Below, one piece after another: positions 55,022 through 63,368 of a stretch of 64,000 nt of DNA. The notes beneath the pieces were generated by a model. It worked only from the letters and a program-made list of their open reading frames with translations. It did no database searches and had not been told where the DNA came from. This DNA is from Bacillus sp. SD075. Its GTDB lineage: Bacteria; Bacillota; Bacilli; Bacillales; DSM-1321. The stretch spans positions 1 to 64,000 of the forward strand of contig NZ_JADILK010000024.1 of NCBI RefSeq assembly GCF_017355165.1. The letters run 5' to 3'. The stretch's first letter is position 1. Each line of letters begins with the position of its first letter. A program made the translations under genes and the position numbers.

Positions 55022-55181
55022 TATAACGTTTGAAAAATATCGCAGCAAACTAATGGATCACTAAATGATTCAATTTCATAGGGAAAGTGGATTTTTTCAG
55101 GGAACCAATTTTGCTTCCAAGATTTCAGAGTTCAACTCATCTTTTAAATCCAATTGATAGCATAATTCTTTTCGAGAAAAA

Positions 55182-55205
55182 CTGGATAGTAGTTGAACTA
55201 TCCAG
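55182..55205. terminator. hairpin downstream of the GntR gene
   Basis: CTGGATAGT (55182-55190) and ACTATCCAG (55197-55205) pair perfectly; there is no clear T run. The rest of 55,022-55,333 has only short frames with no recognised protein. Confidence 0.4.
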
Positions 55206-55333
55206 CCCCCACTTATCCAGTCCTTTGAAATGAAAATGACTCCCGAAAGAAGCCGACACCATCCTCTTGCAAATTGTCTGGCTTGCCAAAATCCCCAACC
55301 ATGAACCTGCCAAGGATCCACTCAAAAAAATGA

Positions 55334-55716
55334 GGCTGGGACATAACTAAATAAACCATCTTCAAAGACGAATCATTCTACGTTATTCTACCTATTAAAT
55401 ATCATGCTGTTTTCGTATATGTTGTTTTTATTCATCCATTCAAGCTGTAAGAACAAGTTCGTTCCATTGCGCTACAGACACTCGCTTTCCGCTGGGAGGA
55501 AGCGGAACCTCCTCGGCAAGCCAGCGGGGGTCTCAGCCGTTCCTCTATTTCCCTTAGTAGTCGATTGTCTTCCGCTCCATTACACTAGATTTTTAAAAAT
55601 AGGATGCAAAAAGCAACAAAATCTATGGAAATGAACAAAGAAAGACCCGATCTATTCGCCGGAAATTCTGCTAATAGATCGGGTTTATCGTTGACTAAAA
55701 TACTTATGTCCCAGCC
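55334..55716. repeat. 383 bp intergenic element with inverted ends, copy B
   Basis: GGCTGGGACATAA (55334-55346) and TTATGTCCCAGCC (55704-55716) are exact inverted ends. The body matches copy A (37395-37782) with scattered differences and the same orientation, including the GC-rich middle with TCCGCTGGGAGGAAGC. No transposase. The two direct copies flank the SwrC-to-GntR segment. Confidence 0.85.
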
Positions 55717-55765
55717 ACATGTATAAGTCACCAAGTTTTTGGCCATCATCTGTTTAATCTACGGC

Positions 55766-56524
55766 TTAATATGCACTCCAACCTGCATCTGCGGTGATGA
55801 CAGTACCATTAATAAAACTGGAATCGTCTGAAGCAAGGAACAATGCCACTTTAGCGATTTCTTCAGGTTTGCCGTTGCGTGGATTGATAGCCATACCCAA
55901 TTGTTGCCGAGAGATGCCGAACTCATTGATATTCGTCATGCTGGAACCAATATTGGTTTCAACTCCGCCTGGTGCTATTGCATTGCAGCGAATCCCTTTA
56001 TTGGCATACATGAAGCCCGTGTTTTTTGTGAAACCAACCACTGCGTGTTTTGAGGCAGTGTAAGCGGCGCCTGCTCGAGCACCATATAAACCGCCAGCAG
56101 AAGCGATATTGATGATGACTCCTTTTTGTTTTTCTAAAAAGATTGGTAACACCTTTCTAGTCGAACGCATGACGCTTGTCGTGTTAATGGCAAAAATCCG
56201 ATCCCATCTAGAATCCTCAACGTCTCCAGCGGGTTCCATGCCATCCATGATACCCGCGTTATTCACCAAAATATCCACCGTACCATACGTACTGACCGTG
56301 GTATCGATCAAATGTTGAATATCTTCCTCCAACGCAACGTTCGTTTTAATGGCAAAGGCCATTCCGCCATTCGCTTTTATTTCTTCTACCGTCGCGTTCG
56401 CACCATCAAGATTTAAATCCGATACAACGACTTTAGCCCCTTCCCTAGCATACTCTATAGCAATTTGTTTCCCCATGCCTGATGCTGCACCTGTCACTAC
56501 TGCAACCTTGTCTTGTAATTTCAT
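55766..56524 (-). CDS. short-chain dehydrogenase/reductase (SDR)
   Basis: The 252-residue classical SDR has VVTGAASGMGKQIA (TGxxxGxG nucleotide site), ILVNNAGIMD, the catalytic Ser in NIASAGGLYGARAGA and the Tyr-Lys pair in AYTASKHAVVG. DLN at the end of beta2 hints at NAD rather than NADP. The substrate is unknown. A strong GGGGGG ribosome site precedes the start. The TetR gene at 56716 is divergent, so it may control this gene. Confidence 0.85.
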   Translation of the reverse strand: MKLQDKVAVVTGAASGMGKQIAIEYAREGAKVVVSDLNLDGANATVEEIKANGGMAFAIKTNVALEEDIQHLIDTTVSTYGTVDILVNNAGIMDGMEPAGDVEDSRWDRIFAINTTSVMRSTRKVLPIFLEKQKGVIINIASAGGLYGARAGAAYTASKHAVVGFTKNTGFMYANKGIRCNAIAPGGVETNIGSSMTNINEFGISRQQLGMAINPRNGKPEEIAKVALFLASDDSSFINGTVITADAGWSAY

Positions 56525-56715
56525 TTAAACTCCCCCCATTCATTCTAGTGAAGTGTTACTTATTGTACAGATGTTCATTAACTAACTTCCTTTATAGTAT
56601 AATTAGTTTCAGTAGGCTTATACAATCAGCAAATGATGACCTCGATGTTGAACAATGAACACGAAGGATTGATTATGTTTATTAAAAGTACAATAACCAA
56701 CAAAGGATGAAGGAA

Positions 56716-57339
56716 ATGTCCAATAATAACAATGGGATTGATAGAAGGATCAGGAAATCAAAAATGGCTTTGAAAGAAGCCCTCCTATCATTAATGCAAA
56801 ATAAGGATTTCAGGGAGATATCGATTACTGACATTGTAGAACTCGCCGACCTTAATCGGGGGACATTTTATAAACACTATCAGTACAAAGAGGAACTGCT
56901 CGAAGAGGTCATGGAGGATGTGATTTCCGATTTGATCATATCTTACCGGGAACCTTATAAAAACGTTGAAACTTTCACCATCAAAGAACTAACGGCTTCA
57001 GTAATCAAAATATTTGAACATGTGGCTAACTATGCAAACATTTATCCCCTCATCCTAAAGTCTAATGCATGGCCTACATTACTAGAAAGGATTTGTAATG
57101 AATTAAAGAAACTTCCATTGGAGGACCTAGAAGATTACCATCCGAACCCTAAGATCAATACAGAACTTGCCTCCAGTTACCAAGCATATGCGATTTTAGG
57201 CATGATCATCGAATGGGTCAACACAGGCTTTAAATACAGCGCGGACTATATGGCTGAACAGTTACTGGAAATCATCAATAATAAATCGGTAAATGCCGTC
57301 TATAAAATAAAACGAACATTCAAAGATGACCAAAAGTAA
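56716..57339 (+). CDS. TetR-family regulator
   Basis: An N-terminal TetR helix-turn-helix (ALKEALLSLMQNKDFREISI, then ADLNRGTFYKHYQYKEELLE) is followed by a C-terminal helical domain of the type found in many Bacillus TetR proteins near SDR genes. ATG 56716 has AAGGA about eight bases upstream; the ATG at 56707 lies on it. About 207 residues. Divergent to the SDR gene, convergent to the dead hydrolase. Confidence 0.82.
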   Translation: MSNNNNGIDRRIRKSKMALKEALLSLMQNKDFREISITDIVELADLNRGTFYKHYQYKEELLEEVMEDVISDLIISYREPYKNVETFTIKELTASVIKIFEHVANYANIYPLILKSNAWPTLLERICNELKKLPLEDLEDYHPNPKINTELASSYQAYAILGMIIEWVNTGFKYSADYMAEQLLEIINNKSVNAVYKIKRTFKDDQK

Positions 57340-57390
57340 TAAGAGGGCTGTTTTAGCACCCCTCCTCCACTTCTATGTTTCTTTGGAAGC

Positions 57391-58083
57391 TCAGCAAATA
57401 AGAAACCTTTTTACCGCAGTCAAGAAAGCTGGTAAATTATCTTCATGCACAAAGTGTCCGGCATCCCCTATCGTGACCAATTCGCAATTCGGAATAAGCT
57501 CGGAAACCTCCTGCAATTTGTTTTGGGGAATATGGGGAACCGCCCCCTATAACAAGCGTCGGCATCATTATATCGGTAAGACGCGCCCACCATTCGGGAT
57601 TGGGTTCATTAAGCTGCTGGAGAATCGAAGGCACAACCTGCCAATCAAACGGCAAAGGGCCAGAAGGTCTGGTAGGAACCTCCATTGGTTTATCCGAAAA
57701 AGGAGGAGGCGTGTCTTCGACAATCAACCTATCTATCCTCGAAAGAAAAGTTTGCGAGAAAAGATAGGCAACTGTCCCCCCATGGAATGCCCTATTTGTG
57801 AAAACCTTCCCAAATTAAGCGCATCCGCAAAATGAAGCAAATCATTGCACATTCATTCAAAACTGTATGCATTAGTTCTCGCACTCCCACCGTGGCCCCG
57901 TTGGTCTAAAGCCAGCACACGATAATTTTCTCCTAATGCGGCAGCCACTTGATCCCATGATTCTGCACTTTTCCCCAGCGCGTGAAGAACAACAAGCGGT
58001 GGTGCAGAAACATCCCCGGTCTCCCGATATTGAAACGTGAGTCCATTCAACTCCATTTGATTAACCCGTATTTCCAGATCCAT
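57391..58083 (-). pseudogene. alpha/beta hydrolase gene broken by several frameshifts
   Basis: In pieces the whole protein can be read: MDLEIRVNQMELNGLTFQYR, LVVLHALGKSAESWD, ALDQRGHGGSARTNAYSFE, a stop, FADALNLGRFSQIGHSMGG (the nucleophile elbow), a frame change, AYLFSQTFLSRIDRLIVEDT, TLVIGGG, a frame change, IGDAGHFVHEDNLPAF and a stop at 57391. At least three lesions are needed to explain this. Total length (~230 codons) fits a complete hydrolase. The + strand frame over it is a shadow. Confidence 0.75.
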
Positions 58084-58189
58084 TCATCTCCTAGGGTCGG
58101 ATTCATCATTTTGAACCCGATCTATTTAATAAAAAACCTCCTAGAATACTATGTTCTCTATAATTGAATTATACTTTTTATCCCTTCAC

Positions 58190-58271
58190 ACATTTATTCG
58201 CCCTAACGGCAATTTAATCCGGTCCGCTTCCTATTTATTCGACCTTTACCACATTTATTCATCCTTTAGCC
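58190..58271. repeat. degenerate ~20 bp tandem repeat, ATTTATTCG type
   Basis: Four units of 19-21 bases begin CATTTATTCGCC, AATTTAATCCGG, TATTTATTCGAC and ACATTTATTCAT. The last one includes the stop codon of the LysR gene (58255). It resembles the TTTACTCGTGA blocks in period and style but has a different core. Confidence 0.6.
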
Positions 58272-59157
58272 TAGCGGAGTTGGCGGCAGCGAAGTATTCC
58301 ATGACAAATAACCGAAATCGCTTGGCTACTGGGGTGAAGTAGCGTTTTTCTGACCAGCCGAGCCCTATTGTTCTTTGACAAACAGGTTCGGTTATCCGGA
58401 TTTTATGGGATAATGACCCGGTTTGATGGAGCCATGTCAATTCGGATACAAAGGCGACCCCCAAACCTTTCCTGACAAGGTCCGAGATGACAGCTGGCTC
58501 ATCCCCTTCGAATGCGATATGCTGGACGAATCCCGCTTCGAGGCAAAATTGGTCGGTTAAGCTGCGGAACCCAAAGCCTGTATTCATACTTATGAATGGT
58601 TCATCTTTCACTTCTTGGAGTTGAATGCTTTCCCTGCCAGCCAGCCGGTGATTGGGAGGAACGATCAAGTATATTTCTTCGGTGATCAGCGGTTCCCACT
58701 TTAAGTCTGGTCCTTCAATCGGAACGGAAGAAATGCAATAATCGATTTCTCCTTCAATTAGAAGCTGTTTCATGGATGATATAGATTTTAGGAATTGTTG
58801 AAAACGGACGTCCGGATATTGAGATAAAAATGTACCCAATAAATCAGGCAAGACCCTGGGAATGGTAACGGCCAAGGTGATGTTCTTTTGGTCTTGATCT
58901 GTTAATTCCACGATTTCGCGCCTTCCTTCATTCAGTTCTGCGAAAGCGCGTTCGACCCGGTTCAAGAAAATCCGGCCAGCTGCATTGAGCTTGATTTTCC
59001 GGTGTTCCCGATCAAACAGTGAGACTCCCAAATCCTCTTCAAGCCGGGATATGGTTTTACTGAGGGATGGCTGAGCAATCTGAAGTTGTTCCGCAGCCTT
59101 CGTCATATGTTCCAGCCGTGCTACGGTTTGAAAGTACTGCAGCTGTAATATTTCCAT
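58255..59157 (-). CDS. LysR-family regulator
   Basis: The 300-residue LysR protein has an N-terminal helix-turn-helix (LQYFQTVARLEHMTKAAEQL, QPSLSKTISRLEEDLGVSLF) and a two-lobe effector domain (~90-295). It is divergent from the YhgE/Pip gene across a region with two palindromes, so it probably controls that gene and itself. The ligand is unknown. Its last codons lie in a tandem repeat block. Confidence 0.83.
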   Translation of the reverse strand: MEILQLQYFQTVARLEHMTKAAEQLQIAQPSLSKTISRLEEDLGVSLFDREHRKIKLNAAGRIFLNRVERAFAELNEGRREIVELTDQDQKNITLAVTIPRVLPDLLGTFLSQYPDVRFQQFLKSISSMKQLLIEGEIDYCISSVPIEGPDLKWEPLITEEIYLIVPPNHRLAGRESIQLQEVKDEPFISMNTGFGFRSLTDQFCLEAGFVQHIAFEGDEPAVISDLVRKGLGVAFVSELTWLHQTGSLSHKIRITEPVCQRTIGLGWSEKRYFTPVAKRFRLFVMEYFAAANSARLKDE

Positions 59158-59174
59158 TTTCCCACTCTTTTCAC

Positions 59175-59211
59175 ATAGATTTAAATCTATTATTACATAA
59201 TCAATTATGTA
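59175..59211. promoter_or_regulatory. tandem palindromes between lysR and yhgE
   Basis: ATAGATTTAAATCTAT (59175-59190) is a perfect 16 bp palindrome. TACATAAT-CA-ATTATGTA (59194-59211) is a second, with 8 bp arms. LysR proteins often bind two such sites in a divergent spacer, so these are good operator candidates. Confidence 0.6.
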
Positions 59212-59278
59212 TTATACAGTATCTAAAAAAGACATTATGATGAAATAATCTCTTAGTCAGAAAGGGCAGGCTCAAATA

Positions 59279-61282
59279 ATGAAAGGTTTACAACTTGTAT
59301 TTCAAGATATAAAAGCAATGTGGAAACATAAACACGGGAGAATCGCCTTGATTTTCCTTTTGGTCGTTCCATTGATTTATTCAGGTTTCTTCTTGGCGGG
59401 CTATTGGAACCCTTATGGAAAGTTGGATCAGCTTCCAGTAGCAGTTGTCAATCTCGATAATGGTTCGGAAATGGACGATAAGCCAGTCGAAGCTGGTGAT
59501 GATTTCGTCAAACAATTGAAGATGCAGAAAGAATTGGACTTTCATTTTGTCACGGCAAAGGAGGCTAATACGGGTCTTGAAGATGGGACCTATTATATGG
59601 TTGTCACGATTCCGGTTGATTTTTCGGAAAATGTCACGACTTTACTGGATAAAAAACCGGAAAGAGCTAAACTTTTGTATACTGTCAATCCAGGTAAGAA
59701 CTTCGTTGCCTCACAAATCAGCTCTACTGCTGTTGAAAAGATGACTGCAAGAATCAACGCAAGCATTACGAAAGTCTATTCTGAAGGCATCCTTTCGAAA
59801 TTCCAGGACGTTTCTAAAGGCTTGGCAGATGCCGGGGATGGAGCGGGAGAACTTCATCAAGGAACGGTGGATGCTAAAAGCGGCAGCGAGAAATTGAATG
59901 AGGGCATTCAGGATTTGAATGATGGCGCCCATAAGCTGCAAACAGGAAGCAACAAGCTCTTGGATGGACAAGAAGCCTTAACGGATGGTGTGAAAGGATT
60001 AACAGCAGGTTCCCAGAACTTGTATTCCGGTATGAAGCAGCTATCGGAAGGACAAGTTTCATTGGAAACTGGGATGAATGAAGTAAGTAAGGGTGTTGAG
60101 AACTGGTCAGCTGGAAATTCAAAATTGATGCAAGGGCAAGAACAGGCTGCCGATACAGCGAATACTCTTAAGGAACAATTGGATGCCTATATGGAAAGTC
60201 ATCCTGAGGCAATAAAGGACCAAGACTTCAAGCAAATCGTTGCCCTATCAGAAGGTTTATCCAAAGCAGCCACCACTTTACATGCCGGTCAAAAGCAATT
60301 GGGCGAAGCTGCTTCCAGAGTGGCTGATGGACAAGAAACCGTTCAAACCGGGATGAATGCCTTTGATGATAAAATGGCACAAACTACCTCGGGTGCTAAG
60401 CAATTAAACGAGGGTACTGAAGAATTAGCGAATGGATTATTTAAATGGAAAAATGGACTCACCACTTTACATGCAGGAATCGATTCGCTAGCCGACGGAA
60501 GCAGCCAGCTAGCCAGTGGATCGACTGAACTTCAGGACGGACTGGCTTCACTGGAAACCGGTTCAAGCAAGTTATCCACCAAGCTTAATAAAGCTGCCGA
60601 TAAAACGGCCAGTCTTCAGTACGACGATTCGACAACTTCGATGTTCTCTGAACCCGTACAACTGGTCCAATCCAATTTATCTGAAGTACCTAATTACGGA
60701 ACCGGGATTGCTCCTTATTTTCTGTCATTGGCCTTTTATGTAGGCGGCATCATGGCTTCCAATATCTTGCCGCTTGGCCGCAGGCAGAATCTTAAGGTTA
60801 CCGGAACCGTTCATTTCACGAATAAATTAATACTGGTATATGTAATCGGCTTGATTCAGGCACTTCTAGTGGATGCAGTCGTCCTTCTTGGATTCCATTT
60901 ACATGTAGCCAGTGTCCCTGTATTCATACTATCAAGCATCATCGTTTCATTTACCTTCATGACGTTCATCCTTATGTTGGTGACCGTGTTCGGAGTGATG
61001 GGCAAATTCGCAGCCGTGACCCTTCTCGTTTTCCAATTGGCTACCTGCGGCGGAACGTTCCCAGGCGAACTGGGCATGTCATTGTTGACGAAAATCGGTC
61101 AATTTTTACCAATGGCCCACTCCCTAAAGGAACTCCAAGAGGTCATTTCATTAGGCGGCTGGGAAAACTTGCAGACGCAGATTTGGATCTTACTTGCCTA
61201 TCTCGTTTCTGCTGCGATCATTGGCTGGATAGCCAGTCATATACAGCATTCAAAAATAACTTCCGAGGAAGTGACATCTTGA
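59279..61282 (+). CDS. yhgE: YhgE/Pip-family membrane protein
   Basis: 667 residues. An N-terminal helix with IALIFLLVVPLIYSGFFLAGYWNPYGKL is followed by PVAVVNLDNGS (Pip start), then a long outer region (~190-460) of 7-residue L-x-x-G repeats such as LNEGIQDLNDGAHKLQTG. Five to six C-terminal helices of the ABC-2 permease type follow. Relatives are phage-receptor Pip of lactococci, YhgE and ESX-linked proteins; some act in export. No ATPase gene is adjacent. Divergent LysR control is likely. Confidence 0.82.
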   Translation: MKGLQLVFQDIKAMWKHKHGRIALIFLLVVPLIYSGFFLAGYWNPYGKLDQLPVAVVNLDNGSEMDDKPVEAGDDFVKQLKMQKELDFHFVTAKEANTGLEDGTYYMVVTIPVDFSENVTTLLDKKPERAKLLYTVNPGKNFVASQISSTAVEKMTARINASITKVYSEGILSKFQDVSKGLADAGDGAGELHQGTVDAKSGSEKLNEGIQDLNDGAHKLQTGSNKLLDGQEALTDGVKGLTAGSQNLYSGMKQLSEGQVSLETGMNEVSKGVENWSAGNSKLMQGQEQAADTANTLKEQLDAYMESHPEAIKDQDFKQIVALSEGLSKAATTLHAGQKQLGEAASRVADGQETVQTGMNAFDDKMAQTTSGAKQLNEGTEELANGLFKWKNGLTTLHAGIDSLADGSSQLASGSTELQDGLASLETGSSKLSTKLNKAADKTASLQYDDSTTSMFSEPVQLVQSNLSEVPNYGTGIAPYFLSLAFYVGGIMASNILPLGRRQNLKVTGTVHFTNKLILVYVIGLIQALLVDAVVLLGFHLHVASVPVFILSSIIVSFTFMTFILMLVTVFGVMGKFAAVTLLVFQLATCGGTFPGELGMSLLTKIGQFLPMAHSLKELQEVISLGGWENLQTQIWILLAYLVSAAIIGWIASHIQHSKITSEEVTS

Positions 61283-61290
61283 TGTAAAAA

Positions 61291-61315
61291 AGCGCAGTGC
61301 AAATGGCACTGCGCT
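61291..61315. terminator. terminator after yhgE
   Basis: AGCGCAGTGC (61291-61300) and GCACTGCGCT (61306-61315) pair perfectly. The T run is weak on the + strand. Confidence 0.65.
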
Positions 61316-61342
61316 CAGTTTATAGACAAAAGTTAAAACAAA

Positions 61343-61445
61343 GTTGATTGGAGCGGGTGTTCGAGACTCCTGCGGGAAAAGCTCGACTAAGGAAGACCCC
61401 GCAGTCGAATGCGAAAGAGCCGAGGAGCCTTCCGTTCCAATCAAC
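61343..61445. repeat. REP-like intergenic element, copy 2
   Basis: GTTGATTGGA (61343-61352) and TCCAATCAAC (61436-61445) are perfect 10 bp inverted ends of a 103 bp element with GAGACTCCTGCGGG inside, shared with 35875-36000. It has no ORF and is GC-rich. Between it and 61,600 I see nothing else. Confidence 0.75.
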
Positions 61446-61603
61446 GTCCAAATTGCACAAGCCATAAAAAATGTAGACAAGTAAAAATCATCGGGTAAAA
61501 CTTACTGATGGATCGTGGGTCGAATTATTCCGCTGTTACCTGAATTAAATTCCGTTCCGGGCCATAAATCTTTGGTAGACCAAACAAAACGGCTGAAGTT
61601 AAA

Positions 61604-61652
61604 AGAAAAAGCCCTATGCTGCCTGAACTATTCAGGTACATAGGGCTTTTTC
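61604..61652 (-). terminator. terminator of the MFS efflux gene
   Basis: AAGAAAAAGCCCTATG and CATAGGGCTTTTTCTT pair; A runs at the left give a T run on the - strand. An inner CCTGAA/TTCAGG pair extends the stem. Confidence 0.85.
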
Positions 61653-61662
61653 TTAGTGTCTT

Positions 61663-63168
61663 TTAAGCGGTTTGATCTTTTTTTACAGCTGGTTTTTCCT
61701 CAGCTGGCCATGCGCGCTTAATGAATAATGTCAGAATCAGTGCGACAGCCGCAATGAAGGTGGATACAAGGAAGGAGAAGTTTATTCCATCAAGCATCGC
61801 CTGCATTCCAATTTGGGCCTGCATTTGTTCCATCATCTCAGCAGTGGGCTGGCTTGTTAGTTTACTCATTGCTTTGGTCATTAAATCCTCACCTGAGGAT
61901 GCTGCATGGTTTGACATGACCGTAACAAGCAAGGCTGTACCGATCGCACCTGAGATTTGGTTCAGCGTATTATTCATGGCTGTACCATGCGGGTTCATAC
62001 GTGCTGGCAGTGAGTTCAATCCATTTGTCATGATAGGCATCATCGCCATCGATAGTCCGAATGCACGTACGGAAAACAGGATCACAATATGTGCATAAGA
62101 AGTATCCATGGTTAATTTACTGAAGAAATACGTTGTGACCACGGTGATAAATAAACCGATCGAAGCCAGTACGCGGGCACCGAATTTATCGAAGAGCTTT
62201 CCGGTGATCGGTGACATGATGGCCATTAATAGGGCACCTGGCAGCATCAGCAATCCTGAATCGAATGGTGAAATGCCACGGACTGTTTGTATATACAGCG
62301 GCATTAAGATCATCGCTGAGAACATCGCCATATTCAGCACGATTGAAATCGTTGCAGATAAAGCGAACATCGGATGTTTGAAAATCTTGAATTCAAGCAT
62401 CGGTGTTTCCATTTTAAGTTGGCGTGTAATGAAAAGGATCAGGGAAATGGCACCAACAATCAGTGTTCCATATACCCAAGGGCTATCCCAACCTTTGCTG
62501 CCTGCCGAGCTGAATCCATAAAGCAGGCCGCCAAATCCCAAGCTAGACAGGATGACAGATAATTTATCGATTTGAATATCGACTTTTTCCTTTTTGTCTT
62601 TAAGTTTAAAGAAGCCAAAAATAAGCACTAGTAAAGCGAGCGGAGTAATGAAATGGAATAGCATTCTCCAATCATAATGTTCGATGATCCACCCTGAAAG
62701 CGTCGGCCCGATGGCAGGGGCAAACATCATGACTAAACCGAATAATCCCATTGCCGAACCCCTTTTTTCAACAGGGAATGCAGTTAAAAGCACATTCATC
62801 AATAACGGCATCATAATGGCGGAACCTGCAGCCTGAACCATACGGGCGCTCAATAATAGAGGGAATGCATGCGCTACACCTGCAACGATCGTCCCGATTG
62901 TGAAAAGGAGCATGGCTGTCAGGAACAAATTACGAACCGAATATTTTCTTATTAAGAAGGCGGTTGTCGGAATCATGATTCCGTTCACGAGCATATAACC
63001 CGTTGTCAGCCATTGAACTGTGGATGTCTCGATTCCCAGGTCTGTTTTGATTGATGGCAGTGCAATATTTAAAAGGGTTGAATTCAGTATCGATATAAAC
63101 GCCCCGACCATCAGTATGGCCAAAATGCCATACGAACCCTTTTTCTCATTTATTTGTGCAGTACTCAC
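61663..63168 (-). CDS. multidrug efflux MFS transporter, DHA2 (EmrB/LmrB) type
   Basis: 501 residues and fourteen membrane helices. Start TNEKKGSYGILAILMVGAFI-like, SILNSTLLNIALPSIKTDLG (helix 1), VQWLTTGYMLVNGIMIPTTA, LLSARMVQAAGSAIMMPLLM (motif C region) and GLNSLPARMNPHGTAMNNTL. It exports toxic compounds by proton exchange. GTG 63168 has GGAGG about twelve bases upstream. It is divergent to a TetR gene, with a TetR-type operator in between, so it is likely induced by its substrates. Confidence 0.86.
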   Translation of the reverse strand: MSTAQINEKKGSYGILAILMVGAFISILNSTLLNIALPSIKTDLGIETSTVQWLTTGYMLVNGIMIPTTAFLIRKYSVRNLFLTAMLLFTIGTIVAGVAHAFPLLLSARMVQAAGSAIMMPLLMNVLLTAFPVEKRGSAMGLFGLVMMFAPAIGPTLSGWIIEHYDWRMLFHFITPLALLVLIFGFFKLKDKKEKVDIQIDKLSVILSSLGFGGLLYGFSSAGSKGWDSPWVYGTLIVGAISLILFITRQLKMETPMLEFKIFKHPMFALSATISIVLNMAMFSAMILMPLYIQTVRGISPFDSGLLMLPGALLMAIMSPITGKLFDKFGARVLASIGLFITVVTTYFFSKLTMDTSYAHIVILFSVRAFGLSMAMMPIMTNGLNSLPARMNPHGTAMNNTLNQISGAIGTALLVTVMSNHAASSGEDLMTKAMSKLTSQPTAEMMEQMQAQIGMQAMLDGINFSFLVSTFIAAVALILTLFIKRAWPAEEKPAVKKDQTA

Positions 63169-63214
63169 TTTTTATCTATTCCTCCATTCAAACTATTGGT
63201 TCATTTAATTAGAC

Positions 63215-63272
63215 GATCGGTATATTCCGATCTCACAAAATCAATAATATACCCCTAGTTCATTTTTTGCAA
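63215..63272 (-). promoter_or_regulatory. promoter and TetR-type operator of the MFS gene
   Basis: On the - strand TTGCAA (63272-63267), 17 bases, TATTAT (63249-63244). GATCGG-TATATT-CCGATC (63215-63232) is a palindrome about twelve bases past the -10 box, where a bound repressor would block transcription. It is the natural site for the divergent TetR protein. Confidence 0.7.
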
Positions 63273-63368
63273 TAAAAATTTACTGGTTTAAATAAGGGTT
63301 TGTGCTGTGATGAAAAATAGAGTACGATTATATTTATACAAGCAGTATAATGAAAATCAGGTGATATG

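Noticed and set aside
55097-55325. Possible transposase remnant on the - strand
   Set aside because: Two short overlapping frames show no DDE or other transposase motif and no recognisable family.
57326-57835. 169-codon frame on the + strand
   Set aside because: It covers the antisense of the broken alpha/beta hydrolase, has no domain pattern and overlaps the end of the TetR gene; a shadow frame.
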